Shown here: positions 9,198 to 21,577 of the stretch, piece by piece
How the letters are laid out: each line of letters opens with the position of its first letter
How positions within the stretch are numbered: the first letter of the stretch is position 1
Source of the DNA: Lasioglossum baleicum
Lineage: Eukaryota; Arthropoda; Insecta; Hymenoptera; Halictidae
DNA length: 64,000 bases
Reading direction: 5' to 3'
Assembly: GCF_051020765.1 (NCBI RefSeq)
Contig: NW_027469206.1
Coordinates: 1-64,000, forward strand
Notes under the pieces: model-generated
What the model was told of the DNA's origin: nothing
Databases searched by the model: none
What the model saw: the letters and a program-made list of their open reading frames with translations, nothing else
Made by a program: the position numbers and the translations under genes

Positions 9198-9708
9198 TGT
9201 TTCGACTTCGACCGACGGTCGGAAAGCCTGAGTGCCGGGATCGCCCAGGTTTGGACGCGCGAGGAAAGGTAACGGTCACGCCACAAGGATTAAAGAAGAC
9301 TCGCGGTGGACGATGTGATGGAGATCAATGACGAACGTTGATTTATTGATATGAAAGAAGTGGAGCGCGCACGGCTCTGACCCGCGTGAATTCCAGAAAA
9401 GCAGGTGTTACAAAAGGTTTTTGAACCAGAGTGTTTCTGTGCGCGATGAACCAGAGAGAGTGACCCCGCTTCGCCGAGGGGGTTCCCGAATAGGCCCAAG
9501 TCGACGAACGCGGTGGTCCGCGATTGGCGGATCGATCGCAGAGTCGATTGTTTCGGGATTCGAATCGAGGTAGTTTACGGGTCACGACGGCGAGCCGTTG
9601 AGAACGCGGTGTCGAAAATAATAACACGCGGCGTGTGTTCTTGAAATTGGTAGAAAAACCCGGCGTGTCTCAATCGACCGGTAAACTTCTCGATTTGAAT
9701 CCCGAACA
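9198..9708 (-). repeat. 511-bp LTR (5' LTR of element copy 2)
   Basis: It matches 1585-2095 at offset 7613 with no difference seen. It has TG...CA ends, AATAAA on the element strand at 9342-9347, and the ACACGC/GCGTGT dyad at 9624-9636. The array resumes at 9709 with TTATG, the second half of the target duplication. Confidence 0.93.
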
Positions 9709-12074
9709 TTATGCGTTATGCGTTATGCGTTATGCGTTATGCGTTATGCGTTATGCGTTATGCGTTATGCGTTATGCGTTATGCGTTATGCGTTATGCGT
9801 TATGCGTTATGCGTTATGCGTTATGCGTTATGCGTTATGCGTTATGCGTTATGCGTTATGCGTCAAGCGTTATCCGTTATGCGTTATGCGTTATGCGTTA
9901 TGCGTTATGCGTTATGCGTTATGCGTTATGCGTTATGCGTTATGCGTTATGCGTTATGCGTTATGCGTTATGCGTTATGCGTTATGCGTTATGCCTTATG
10001 CGTTATGCGTTATGCGTTATGCGTTATGCGTTATGCGTTATGCGTTATGCGTTATGCGTTATGCGTTATGCGTTATGCGTTATGCGTTATGCGTTATGCG
10101 TTATGCGTTATTCGTTAAGCGTTATGCGTTATGCGTTATGCATTATGCGTTATGCGTTATGCGTTATGCGTCAAGCGTTATCCGTTATGCGTTATGCGTT
10201 ATGCGTTAAGCGTTATGCGTTATGCGTTATGCGTTAGGCGTTATGCGTTAGGCGTTATGCGTTATGCGTTATGCGTTATGCGTTAGGCGTTATGCGTTAT
10301 GCGTTATGCGTTATGCGTTATGCGTTATGCGTTATGCGTTATGCGTTATGCGTTATGCGTTATGCGTTATGCGTTTTGCGTTTTGCGTTATGCGTTATGC
10401 GTTATGCGTTATGCGTTATGCGTTATGCGTTATGCGTTATGCGTTATGCGTTATGCGTTATGCGTTATGCGTTATGCGTTATGCGTTATGCGTTATGCGT
10501 TATGCGTTATGCGTTATGCGTTATGCGTTATGCGTTATGCGTTATGCGTTATGCGTTATGCGTTATGCGTTATGCGTTATGCGTTATGCGTTATGCGTTA
10601 TGCGTTATGCGTTATGCGTTATGCGTTATGCGTTATGCGTTATGCGTTATGCGTTATGCGTTATGCGTTATGCGTTATGCGTTATGCGTTATGCGTTATG
10701 CGTTATGCGTTATGCGTTATGCGTTATGCGTTATGCGTTATGCGTTATGCGTTATGCGTTATGCGTTATGCGTTATGCGTCAAGCGTTATCCGTTATGCG
10801 TTATGCGTTATGCGTTATGCGTTATGCGTTATGCGTTATGCGTTATGCGTTATGCGTTATGCGTTATGCGTTATGCGTTATGCGTTATGCCTTATGCGTT
10901 ATGCGTTATGCGTTATGCGTTATGCGTTATGCGTTATGCGTTATGCGTTATGCGTTATGCGTTATGCGTTATGCGTTATGCGTTATGCGTTATGCGTTAT
11001 GCGTTATGCGTTATGCGTTATGCGTTATGCGTTATGCGTTATGCGTTATGCGTTATGCGTTATGCGTTATGCGTTATGCGTTATGCGTTATGCGTTATGC
11101 GCTATGCGTTATGCGTTATGCGTTATGCGTTATGCGTTATGCGTTATGCGTTATGCGTTATGCGTTATGCGTTATGCGTTATGCGTTATGCGTTATGCGT
11201 TATGCGTTATGCGTTATGCGTTATGCGTTATGCGTTATGCGTTATGCGTTATGCGTTATGCGTTATGCGTTATGCGTTATGCTTTATGCGTTATGCGTTA
11301 TGCGTTATGCGTTATGCGTTATGCGTTATGCGTTATGCTTTATGCGTTATGCGTTATGCGTTATGCGTTATGCGTTATGCGTTATGCGTTATGCGTTATG
11401 CGTTATGCGTTATGCGTTATGCGTTATGCGTTATGCGTTATGCGTTATGCGTTATGCTTTATGCGTTATGCGTTATGCGTTATGCGTTATGCGTTATGCG
11501 TTATGCGTTATGCGTTATGCGTTATGCGTTATGCGTTATGCGTTATGCGTTATGCGTTATGCGTTATGCGTTATGCGTTATGCGTTATGCGTTATGCGTT
11601 ATGCGTTATGCGTTATGCGTTATGCGTTATGCGTTATGCGTTATGCGATATGCGTTATGCGTTATGCGTTATGCGTTATGCGTTATGCGTTATGCGTTAT
11701 GCGTTATGCGTTATGCGTTATGCGTTATGCGTTATGCGTTATGCGTTATGCGTTATGCGTTATGCGTTATGCGTTATGCGTTATGCGTTATGCGTCAAGC
11801 GTTATCCGTTATGCGTTATGCGTTATGCGTTATGCGTTATGCGTTATGCGTTATCCGTTATGCGTTATGCGTTATGCGTTATGCGTCAAGCGTTATCCGT
11901 TATGCGTTATGCGTTATGCGTTATGCGTTATGCGTTATGCGTTATGCGTTATGCGTTATGCGTTATGCGTTATGCGTTATGCGTTATGCGTTATGCGTTA
12001 TGCGTTATGCGTTATGCGTTATGCGTTATGCGTTATGCGTTATGCGTTATGCGTTATGCGTTATGCGTTATGCG

Positions 12075-12158
12075 TTAAGCGTTATGCGATATGCGTTATG
12101 CGTTATGCGTTAATCGTTAAGCGTTATACGTTATGCGCTATGCGGTATGCGTTATTCG
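12075..12158. repeat. 84-bp variant cassette, second occurrence
   Basis: Same twelve-unit order as 4462-4545, 7613 bp away, inside the segmental duplication. Confidence 0.92.
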
Positions 12159-12459
12159 TTATGCGTTATGCGTTATGCGTTATGCGTTATGCGTTATGCG
12201 TTATGCGTTATGCGTTATGCGTTATGCGTTATGCGTTATGCGTTATGCGTTATGCGTTATGCGTTATGCGTTATGCGTTATGCGTTATGCGTTATGCGTT
12301 ATGCGTTATGCGTTATGCGTTATGCGTTATGCGTTATGCGTTATGCGTTATGCGTTATGCGTTATGCGTTATGCGTTATGCGTTATGCGTTATGCGTTAT
12401 GCGTTATGCGTTATGCGTTATGCGTTATGCGTTATGCGTTATGCGTTATGCGTTATGCG

Positions 12460-12627
12460 TTACGCGTTACGCGTTACGCGTTACGCGTTAGGCGTTATGC
12501 GTTATGCGTTATGCGTTGTGCGTTATGCGTTGTGCGTTATGCGTTGTGCGTTGTGCGTTGTGCGTTGTGCGTTGTGCGTTGTGCGTTGTGCGTTATGCGT
12601 TCTGCGTTATGCGTCAAGCGTTATCCG
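12460..12627. repeat. TTACGCG-to-TTGTGCG variant patch, array B
   Basis: Same ordered patch as 4861-5028 at offset 7599: four TTACGCG, TTAGGCG, consensus units, the TTGTGCG series, TTCTGCG and TCAAGCG-TTATCCG. Confidence 0.9.
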
Positions 12628-15600
12628 TTATGCGTTATGCGTTATGCGTTATGCGTTAAGCGTTATGCGTTATGCGTTAGGCGTTATGCGTTATGCGTTA
12701 TGCGTTATGCGTTATGCGTTAGGCGTTATGCGTTATGCGTTATGCGTTATGCGTTATGCGTTATGCGTTATGCGTTATGCGTTATGCGTTATGCGTTATG
12801 CGTTATGCGTTATGCGTTATGCGTTATGCGTTATGCGTTATGCGTTATGCGTTATGCGTTATGCGTTATGCGTTATGCGTTATGCGTTATGCGTTATGCG
12901 TTATGCGTTATGCGTTATGCGTTATGCGTTATGCGTTATGCGTTATGCGTTATGCGTTATGCGTTATGCGTTATGCGTTATGCGTTATGCGTTATGCGTT
13001 ATGCGTTATGCGTTATGCGTTATGCGTTATGCGTTATGCGTTATGCGTTATGCGTTATGCGTTATGCGTTATGCGTTATGCGTTATGCGTTATGCGTTAT
13101 GCGTTATGCGTTATGCGTTATGCGTTATGCGTCAAGCGTTATCCGTTATGCGTTATGCGTTATGCGTTATGCGTTATGCGTTATGCGTTATGCCTTATGC
13201 GTTATGCCTTATGCGTTATGCCTTATGCGTTATGCGTTATGCGTTATGCGTTATGCGTTATGCGTTATGCGTTATGCGTTATGCGTTATGCGTTATGCGT
13301 TATGCGTTATGCGTTATGCGTTATGCGTTATGCGTTATGCGTTATGCGTTATGCGTTATGCGTTATGCGTTATGCGTTATGCGTTATGCGTTATGCGTTA
13401 TGCGTTATGCGTTATGCGTTATGCGTTATGCGTTATGCGTTATGCTTTATGCGTTATGCGTTATGCGTTATGCGTTATGCGTTATGCGTTATGCGTTATG
13501 CGTTATGCGTTATGCGTTATGCGTTATGCGTTATGCGTTATGCGTTATGCGTTATGCGTTATGCGTTATGCGTTATGCGTTATGCGTTATGCGTTATGCG
13601 TTATGCGTTATGCGTTATGCGTTATGCGTTATGCGTTATGCGTTATGCGTTATGCGTTATGCGTTATGCGTTATGCGTTATGCGTTATGCGTTATGCGTT
13701 ATGCGTTATGCGTTATGCGTTATGCGTTATGCGTTATGCGTTATGCGTTATGCGTTATGCGTTATGCGTTATGCGTTATGCGTTATGCGTTATGCGTTAT
13801 GCGTTATGCGTTATGCGTTATGCGTTATGCGTTATGCGTTATGCGTTATGCGTTATGCGTTATGCGTTATGCGTTATGCGTTATGCGTTATGCGTTATGC
13901 GTTATGCGTTATGCGTTATGCGTTATGCGTTATGCGTTATGCGTTATGCGTTATGCGTTATGCGTTATGCGTTATGCGTTATGCGTTATGCGTTATGCGT
14001 TATGCGTTATGCGTTATGCGTTATGCGTTATGCGTTATGCGTTATGCGTTATGCGTTATGCGTTATGCGTTATGCGTTATGCGTTATGCGTTATGCGTTA
14101 TGCGTTATGCGTTATGCGTTATGCGTTATGCGTTATGCGTTATGCGTTATGCGTTATGCGTTATGCGTTATGCGTTATGCGTTATGCGTTATGCGTTATG
14201 CGTTATGCGTTATGCGTTATGCGTTATGCGTTATGCGTTATGCGTTATGCGTTATGCGTTATGCGTTATGCGTTATGCGTTATGCGTTATGCGTTATGCG
14301 TTATGCGTTATGCGTTATGCGTTATGCGTTATGCGTTATGCGTTATGCGTTATGCGTTATGCGTTATGCGTTATGCGTTATGCGTTATGCGTTATGCGTT
14401 ATGCGTTATGCGTTATGCGTTATGCGTTATGCGTTATGCGTTATGCGTTATGCGTTATGCGTTATGCGTCAAGCGTTATCCGTTATGCGTTATGCGTTAT
14501 GCGTTATGCGTCAAGCGTTATGCGTTATGCGTTATGCGTTATGCGTTATGCGTTATGCGTTATGCGTTATGCGTTATGCGTTATGCGTTATGCGTTATGC
14601 GTTATGCGTTATGCGTTATGCGTTATGCGTTATGCGTTATGCGTTATGCGTTATCCGTTATGCGTTATGCGTTATGCGTTATGCGTTATGCGTTATGCGT
14701 TATGCGTTATGCGTTATGCGTTATGCGTTATGCGTTATGCGTTATGCGTTATGCGTTATGCGTTATGCGTTATGCTTTATGCGTTATGCGTTATGCGTTA
14801 TGCGTTATGCGTTATGCGTTATGCGTTATGCGTTATGCGTTATGCGTTATGCGTTATGCGTTATGCGTTATGCGTTATGCGTTATGCGTTATGCGTTATG
14901 CGTTATGCGTTATGCGTTATGCGCTATGCGTTATGCGTTATGCGTTATGCGTTATGCGTTATGCGTTATGCGTTATGCGTTATGCGTTATGCGTTATGCG
15001 TTATGCGTTATGCGTTATGCGTTATGCGTTATGCGTTATGCGTTATGCGTTATGCGTTATGCGTTATGCGTTATGCGTTATGCGTTATGCTTTATGCGTT
15101 ATGCGTTATGCGTTATGCGTTATGCGTTATGCGTTATGCGTTATGCTTTATGCGTTATGCGTTATGCGTTATGCGTTATGCGTTATGCGTTATGCGTTAT
15201 GCGTTATGCGTTATGCGTTATGCGTTATGCGTTATGCGTTATGCGTTATGCGTTATGCGTTATGCTTTATGCGTTATGCGTTATGCGTTATGCGTTATGC
15301 GTTATGCGTTATGCGTTATGCGTTATGCGTTATGCGTTATGCGTTATGCGTTATGCGTTATGCGTTATGCGTTATGCGTTATGCGTTATGCGTTATGCGT
15401 TATGCGTTATGCGTTATGCGTTATGCGTTATGCGTTATGCGTTATGCGTTATGCGTTATGCGTTATGCGTTATGCGATATGCGTTATGCGTTATGCGTTA
15501 TGCGTTATGCGTTATGCGTTATGCGTTATGCGTTATGCGTTATGCGTTATGCGTTATGCGTTATGCGTTATGCGTTATGCGTTATGCGTTATGCGTTATG

Positions 15601-15903
15601 CGTTATGCGTTATGCGTTATGCGTTATGCGTCAAGCGTTATCCGTTATGCGTTATGCGTTATGCGTTATGCGTTATGCGTTATCCGTTATGCGTTATGCG
15701 TTATGCGTTATGCGTCAAGCGTTATCCGTTATGCGTTATGCGTTATGCGTTATGCGTTATGCGTTATGCGTTATGCGTTATGCGTTATGCGTTATGCGTT
15801 ATGCGTTATGCGTTATGCGTTATGCGTTATGCGTTATGCGTTATGCGTTATGCGTTATGCGTTATGCGTTATGCGTTATGCGTTATGCGTTATGCGTTAT
15901 GCG

Positions 15904-15987
15904 TTAAGCGTTATGCGATATGCGTTATGCGTTATGCGTTAATCGTTAAGCGTTATACGTTATGCGCTATGCGGTATGCGTTATTCG
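15904..15987. repeat. 84-bp variant cassette, third occurrence
   Basis: Twelve-unit cassette 3829 bp (547 heptamers) after the second occurrence. It belongs to the partial third copy of the array block, which carries no LTR element. Confidence 0.92.
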
Positions 15988-18900
15988 TTATGCGTTATGC
16001 GTTATGCGTTATGCGTTATGCGTTATGCGTTATGCGTTATGCGTTATGCGTTATGCGTTATGCGTTATGCGTTATGCGTTATGCGTTATGCGTTATGCGT
16101 TATGCGTTATGCGTTATGCGTTATGCGTTATGCGTTATGCGTTATGCGTTATGCGTTATGCGTTATGCGTTATGCGTTATGCGTTATGCGTTATGCGTTA
16201 TGCGTTATGCGTTATGCGTTATGCGTTATGCGTTATGCGTTATGCGTTATGCGTTATGCGTTATGCGTTATGCGTTACGCGTTACGCGTTACGCGTTACG
16301 CGTTAGGCGTTATGCGTTATGCGTTATGCGTTATGCGTTATGCGTTATGCGTTATGCGTTATGCGTTATGCGTTATGCGTTATGCGTTATGCGTTATGCG
16401 TTATGCGTTATGCGTTATGCGTTATGCGTTATGCGTTATGCGTTATGCGTTATGCGTTATGCGTTATGCGTTATGCGTTATGCGTTATGCGTTATGCGTT
16501 ATGCGTTATGCGTTATGCGTTATGCGTTATGCGTTATGCGTTATGCGTTATGCGTTATGCGTTATGCGTTATGCGTTATGCGTTATGCGTTATGCGTTAT
16601 GCGTTATGCGTTATGCGTTATGCGTTATGCGTTATGCGTTATGCGTTATGCGTTATGCGTTATGCGTTATGCGTTATGCGTTATGCGTTATGCGTTATGC
16701 GTTATGCGTTATGCGTTATGCGTTATGCGTTATGCGTTATGCGTTATGCGTTATGCGTTATGCGTTATGCGTTATGCGTTATGCGTTATGCGTTATGCGT
16801 TATGCGTTATGCGTTATGCGTTATGCGTTATGCGTTATGCGTTATGCGTTATGCGTTATGCGTTATGCGTTATGCGTTATGCGTTATGCGTTATGCGTTA
16901 TGCGTTATGCGTTATGCGTTATGCGTTATGCGTTATGCGTTATGCGTTATGCGTTATGCGTTATGCGTTATGCGTTATGCGTTATGCGTTATGCGTTATG
17001 CGTTATGCGTTATGCGTTATGCGTTATGCGTTATGCGTTATGCGTTATGCGTTATGCGTTATGCGTCAAGCGTTATCCGTTATGCGTTATGCGTTATGCG
17101 TTATGCGTCAAGCGTTATCCGTTATGCGTTATGCGTTATGCGTTATGCGTTATGCGTTATGCGTTATGCGTTATGCGTTATGCGTTATGCGTTATGCGTT
17201 ATGCGTTATGCGTTATGCGTTATGCGTTATGCGTTATGCGTTATGCGTTATGCGTTATCCGTTATGCGTTATGCGTTATGCGTTATGCGTTATGCGTTAT
17301 GCGTTATGCGTTATGCGTTATGCGTTATGCGTTATGCGTTATGCGTTATGCGTTATGCGTTATGCGTTATGCGTTATGCGTTATGCGTTATGCGTTATGC
17401 GTTATGCGTTATGCGTTATGCGTTACGCGTTACGCGTTACGCGTTATGCGTTATGCGTTATGCGTTATGCGTTATGCGTTATGCGTTATGCGTTGTGCGT
17501 TGTGCGTTGTGCGTTGTGCGTTGTGCGTTGTGCGTTGTGCGTTGTGCGTTGTGCGTTATGCGTTATGCGTTATGCGTCAAGCGTTATCCGTTATGCGTTA
17601 TGCGTTATGCGTTATGGGTTAAGCGTTATGCGTTATGCGTTAGGCGTTATGCGTTATGCGTTATGCGTTATGCGTTATGCGTTATGCGTTAGGCGTTATG
17701 CGTTATGCGTTATGCGTTATGCGTTATGCGTTATGCGTTATGCGTTATGCGTTATGCGTTATGCGTTATGCTTTATGCGTTATGCGTTATGCGTTATGCG
17801 TTATGCGTTATGCGTTATGCGTTATGCGTTATGCGTTATGCGTTATGCGTTATGCGTTATGCGTTATGCGTTATGCGTTATGCGTTATGCGTCAAGCGTT
17901 ATCCGTTATGCGTTATGCGTTATGCGTTATGCGTTATGCGTTATGCGTTATGCGTTATGCGTTATGCGTTATGCGTTATGCGTTATGCGTTATGCCTTAT
18001 GCGTTATGCGTTATGCGTTATGCGTTATGCGTTATGCGTTATGCGTTATGCGTTATGCGTTATGCGTTATGCGTTATGCGTTATGCGTTATGCGTTATGC
18101 GTTATGCGTTATGCGTTATGCGTTATGCGTTATGCGTTATGCGTTATGCGTTATGCGTTATGCGTTATGCGTTATGCGTTATGCGTTATGCGTTATGCGT
18201 TATGCGTAATGCGTTATGCGTTATGCGTTATGCGTTATGCGTTATGCGTTATGCGTCAAGCGTTATCCGTTATGCGTTATGCGTTATGCGTTATGCGTTA
18301 TGCGTTATGCGTTATGCGTTATGCGTTATGCGTTATGCGTTATGCGTTATGCGTTATGCGTTATGCGTTATGCGTTATGCGTTATGCGTTATGCGTTATG
18401 CGTTATGCGTTATGCGTTATGCGTTATGCGTTATGCGTTATGCGTTATGCGTTATGCGTTATGCGTTATGCGTTATGCGTTATGCGTTATGCGTTATGCG
18501 TTATGCGTTATGCGTTATGCGTTATGCGTTATGCGTTATGCGTTATGCGTTATGCGTTATGCGTTATGCGTTATGCGTTATGCGTTATGCGTTATGCGTT
18601 GTGCGTTATGCGTTATGCGTTATGCGTTGTGCGTTATGCGTTGTGCGTTATGCGTTATGCGTTATGCGTTATGCGTTATGCGTTATGCGTTATGCGTTAT
18701 GCGTTATGCGTTATGCGTTATGCGTTATGCGTTATGCGTTATGCGTTATGCGTTATGCGTTATGCGTTATGCGTTATGCGTTATGCGTTATGCGTTATGC
18801 GTTATGCGTTATGCGTTATGCGTTATGCGTTATGCGTTATGCGTTATGCGTTATGCGTTATGCGTTATGCGTTATGCGTTATGCGTTATGCGTTATGCGT

Positions 18901-19732
18901 TGTGCGTTGTGCGTTGTGCGTTATGCGTTATGCGTTATGCGTTATGCGTTATGCGTTATGCGTTATGCGTTATGCGTTATGCGTTATGCGTTATGCGTTA
19001 TGCGTTATGCGTTATGCGTTATGCGTTATGCGTTATGCGTTATGCGTTATGGGTTATGCGTTATGCGTTATGCGTTATGCGTTATGCGTTATGCGTTATG
19101 CGTTATGCGTTATGCGTTATGCGTTATGCGTTATGCGTTATGCGTTATGCGTTATGCGTTATGCGTTATGCGTTATGCGTTATGCGTTATGCGTTATGCG
19201 TTATGCGTTATGCGTTATGCGTTATGCGTTATGCGTTATGCGTTATGCGTTATGCGTTATGCGTTATGCGTTATGCGTTATGCGTTATGCGTTATGCGTT
19301 ATGCGTTATGCGTTATGCGTTATGCGTTATGCGTTATGCGTTATGCGTTATGCGTTATGCGTTATGCGTTATGCGTTATGCGTTATGCGTTATGCGTTAT
19401 GCGTTATGCGTTATGCGTTATGCGTTATGCGTTATGCGTTATGCGTTATGCGTTATGCGTTATGCGTTATGCGTTATGCGTTATGCGTTATGCGTTATGC
19501 GTTATGCGTTATGCGTTATGCGTTATGCGTTATGCGTTATGCGTTATGCGTTATGCGTTATGCGTTATGCGTTATGCGTTATGCGTTATGCGTTATGCGT
19601 TATGCGTTATGCGTTATGCGTTATGCGTTATGCGCGATGCGTTATGCGCGATGCGTTATGCGTTATGCGTTATGCGTTATGCGTTATGCGTTATGCGTTA
19701 TGCGTTATGCGTTATGCGTTATGCGTTATGCG

Positions 19733-19767
19733 TTAATCGTTAAGCGTTATGCGTTATTCGTTAAGCG
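19733..19767. repeat. Shortened variant cassette beside the unidentified insertion
   Basis: TTAATCG, TTAAGCG, TTATGCG, TTATTCG and TTAAGCG occur in sequence: a cassette lacking the TTATACG, CTATGCG and GTATGCG units. It is followed by one consensus unit and then the insertion at 19777. Elsewhere (for example 28004 onward) TTATTCG-TTAAGCG leads to several consensus units and then TTATGTG. Here that continuation is found on the far side of the insertion. Confidence 0.75.
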
Positions 19768-20240
19768 TTATGCGTTGTGACGTTGCAAGCGTGCGACGTC
19801 ACTTCGCCGTTTGAACTCGGTCAAACAGCCGAATTACGTGTGGACCGGACCGACCTTTTTCGGTTACGTAAGCCACCCGCAGGCCATAAGAGCACTCCGA
19901 GAGGAAAATCTTCCGATTTCGTGCACCGTACTAATGCCATCTGTTGTGCGTACGGAGTACGACGTTTCAGGCAATTATCGATCATAAAGAAAGCGTACGA
20001 GTCCGAAAAGGCGCCGAAGGATCAAAGACCGAATAAAGGGATGGCCAACGAACAAATCCGGCGCCGGATGCAGCAAAACAAGTCATCACACACGGGCGAA
20101 CAAACCCGGAGGCGCCGTCGTGGGACGAAGAGATCCTATAGCGAACAACAGCATGCCCGAGTCCCGCCGCCGTCTCATCCCGCTCAACTAGGATCTCAGC
20201 GTGGGTGGTGTGTCGAATTGGCTGCCGAGGATTATGCGAA

Positions 20241-20261
20241 CCGCTCGCCGAGGGCGAGCGG
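20241..20261. other. Perfect 9-bp-stem hairpin in the insertion
   Basis: CCGCTCGCC and GGCGAGCGG form a perfect inverted repeat around the 3-base loop GAG. No T-run follows, so it is not a bacterial-type terminator. Its role is unknown. Confidence 0.7.
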
Positions 20262-21463
20262 GAATTCAAAGGTCGCGGTAAATTAAGTGGTCGCGTAAAG
20301 TCTGGGGCCCTAGGACTTTTTCGTAGTTGCGATCCTGCGACAACCTAGTTGCGTTGCGTACGGCACCTATCGGAAAATTCGGCAATACGCTCAGAGTGGG
20401 GGGAACCAGGATCGATGCGTTCCGTCGATGCGGATCGAGGAACCACTGTCGCACCGAGACTCCTTGAGTACAGTCGTATTTACGCTCCATCAATACCGTT
20501 CTTTCCGACTACCGAATCCCGCAAATACCGTAGTTGTATCGCGTCGCGGGTGGCTTTATTCCGGGTTCCTTTCAACGCGGAAATTGTAACGAGAAACGAC
20601 CTACTACGAGGGTCCAGAAGTCTGGTGAACGGCTCGAACAAATATCGTCAACGGTAAGTCGATTCTGTGATTCCTCGATTCGTTAATCGTGGTGGCTCGT
20701 GTTATTCGCGCGAGGACGACACGTGTTCGTCTCGTCCTCGGAGATTTCGTAAGAGCCGAGGCGCAGGGCGCCTCGAGCCTTCGCTCGCGTCCTCCTCAAG
20801 GACGCTGTGAGCCTTCGCGACAAGAGTTCCCTTAATTTCGTAAATCGGAAGTCTTCCTCGGGAGTTGTGTCGGAATCGAATAAGTCTCGAATAGTCTTCG
20901 GTTCGGATAGTTGGCGACGGTAGAAGCGTAGGCGGAATTACGCGTGAACCGCGGCGGTCTACGCGCCTCGAATCCCGTGTACGGCCGTGGATTATCCATC
21001 GCACGTCGGCAATTTCGCTTCGCCTCGGACTCTCGCGACAGTCGTAGGAATTGCGCCGTCCATCCGCGCTTCGCGGAATCTTGTATCGACGAACAAATCG
21101 AATATTGTACCGTAGCATCGTACGTCCGCGATAGAATCACGATAGACTAACGCGCTCAGCGAACGATCATCTTCCGCTAAAGTGTACAAGGAGCGCGGGC
21201 TCCCGGTTCGCGGCCTCGTGGCCGCTCGCCTGTATCTTTTACTTTCGTGACCATTAAAGATTAAGAGCCAATTCCGTTTGTTGATTCTTCACCTGCGATA
21301 TCCGTCCTGCCGTGAGGGCTGTCCCCGTTATCTCCTGCGCTCGAATCATCTGGCCGTTCGCGTCATTATTTCAGACCGCGTTTCGTGGGGGGCTTGACTC
21401 TCGGACTCGGCTTCCCCGAGTTCGAGGTCACCATCGTGTTTCGCGTGGTATTTTCTAAATACC

Positions 21464-21475
21464 TGGCGCCCGAAC
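21464..21475 (+). other. tRNA-Lys primer-binding-site-like sequence in the insertion
   Basis: TGGCGCCCGAAC equals the first 12 bases of the classic tRNA-Lys primer-binding site, but the match ends there (TATCG follows). ATTAAA lies 206 bp upstream, as a polyadenylation signal might within an LTR. No second LTR was found, so this may be chance or a relic. Confidence 0.3.
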
Positions 21476-21570
21476 TATCGTCGCGTTGTTCGTTCAAGCC
21501 TCCACCGAGTTCCGCCTTTGCACCGAGAGGACCGTGTCCGCACGGCCGCGCACGGCCCGGTCTCAGAGCC

Positions 21571-21577
21571 TATAAAA
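21571..21577 (+). promoter_or_regulatory. TATA-box-like sequence in the insertion
   Basis: TATAAAA stands 61 bp before the insertion's right end in GC-rich surroundings. If active it would direct transcription rightward into array C. There is no supporting initiator evidence. Confidence 0.25.

Larger units (their letters stand above)
6854..9708 (-). mobile_element. Complete non-autonomous BEL/Pao-like LTR retrotransposon (2855 bp), copy 2
   Basis: Two 511-bp LTRs with no difference seen (9198-9708 as 5' LTR, 6854-7364 as 3' LTR) enclose 1833 bp. In element order the inside holds a tRNA-Tyr primer-binding site (9196-9179), a gag-like ORF (9133-7463) with a 42-bp minisatellite, and a 98-bp 3' UTR. 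A weak purine-rich tract, GAGGCGGGCAG on the element strand, abuts the 3' LTR. There is no protease, reverse transcriptase, RNase H or integrase coding, so mobilisation would need a full-length relative supplying pol. TTATG is duplicated at both ends. Matching LTRs imply very recent insertion or gene conversion. Confidence 0.9.
9709..19776. repeat. TTATGCG heptamer satellite, array B (about 1438 units)
   Basis: From 9709 to 19775 is 10066 bp, exactly 1438 heptamers. The first part (9709 to about 14650) repeats array A variant by variant, with offsets of 7613, 7606, 7599 and finally 7795 bp that differ only by multiples of 7. From about 14655 to 16310 a further copy of the middle of that block follows (TTATGCT markers at 15089, about 15146 and 15264; cassette at 15904; TTACGCG run near 16275). 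From 16311 to 17065 is an almost pure stretch. A TTGTGCG run lies near 17490-17555, sparse TTGTGCG variants near 18598-18918, and another pure stretch at about 19055-19632. CGATGCG occurs twice near 19633-19650. Confidence 0.97.

Noticed and set aside
9134..9286. Upstream in-frame ATG extending the gag-like ORF by 51 codons
   Set aside because: The extension lies in the LTR and crosses the primer-binding site. The ATG at 9133 has the ACCATGG context and the usual position for Gag.
14640..14660. Expected third copy of the LTR element at the end of the duplicated array block
   Set aside because: The array continues without a break through TTATCCG, and no LTR sequence is present. The third block starts in the middle of the repeat unit instead.
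10271..15907. Giant + strand open frame of 1878 codons, and dozens of similar frames across the arrays
   Set aside because: It is a by-product of the stop-free heptamer. It has the same seven-residue cycle in every frame, overlapping equivalents in the other two frames, and ends set by rare TTAAGCG or TTAGGCG variants that create stops.
20702..21118. - strand frame of 138 codons and other short frames in the unidentified insertion
   Set aside because: They have no recognisable motif, overlap each other on both strands and are arginine/serine-rich as expected from CG-rich non-coding DNA.
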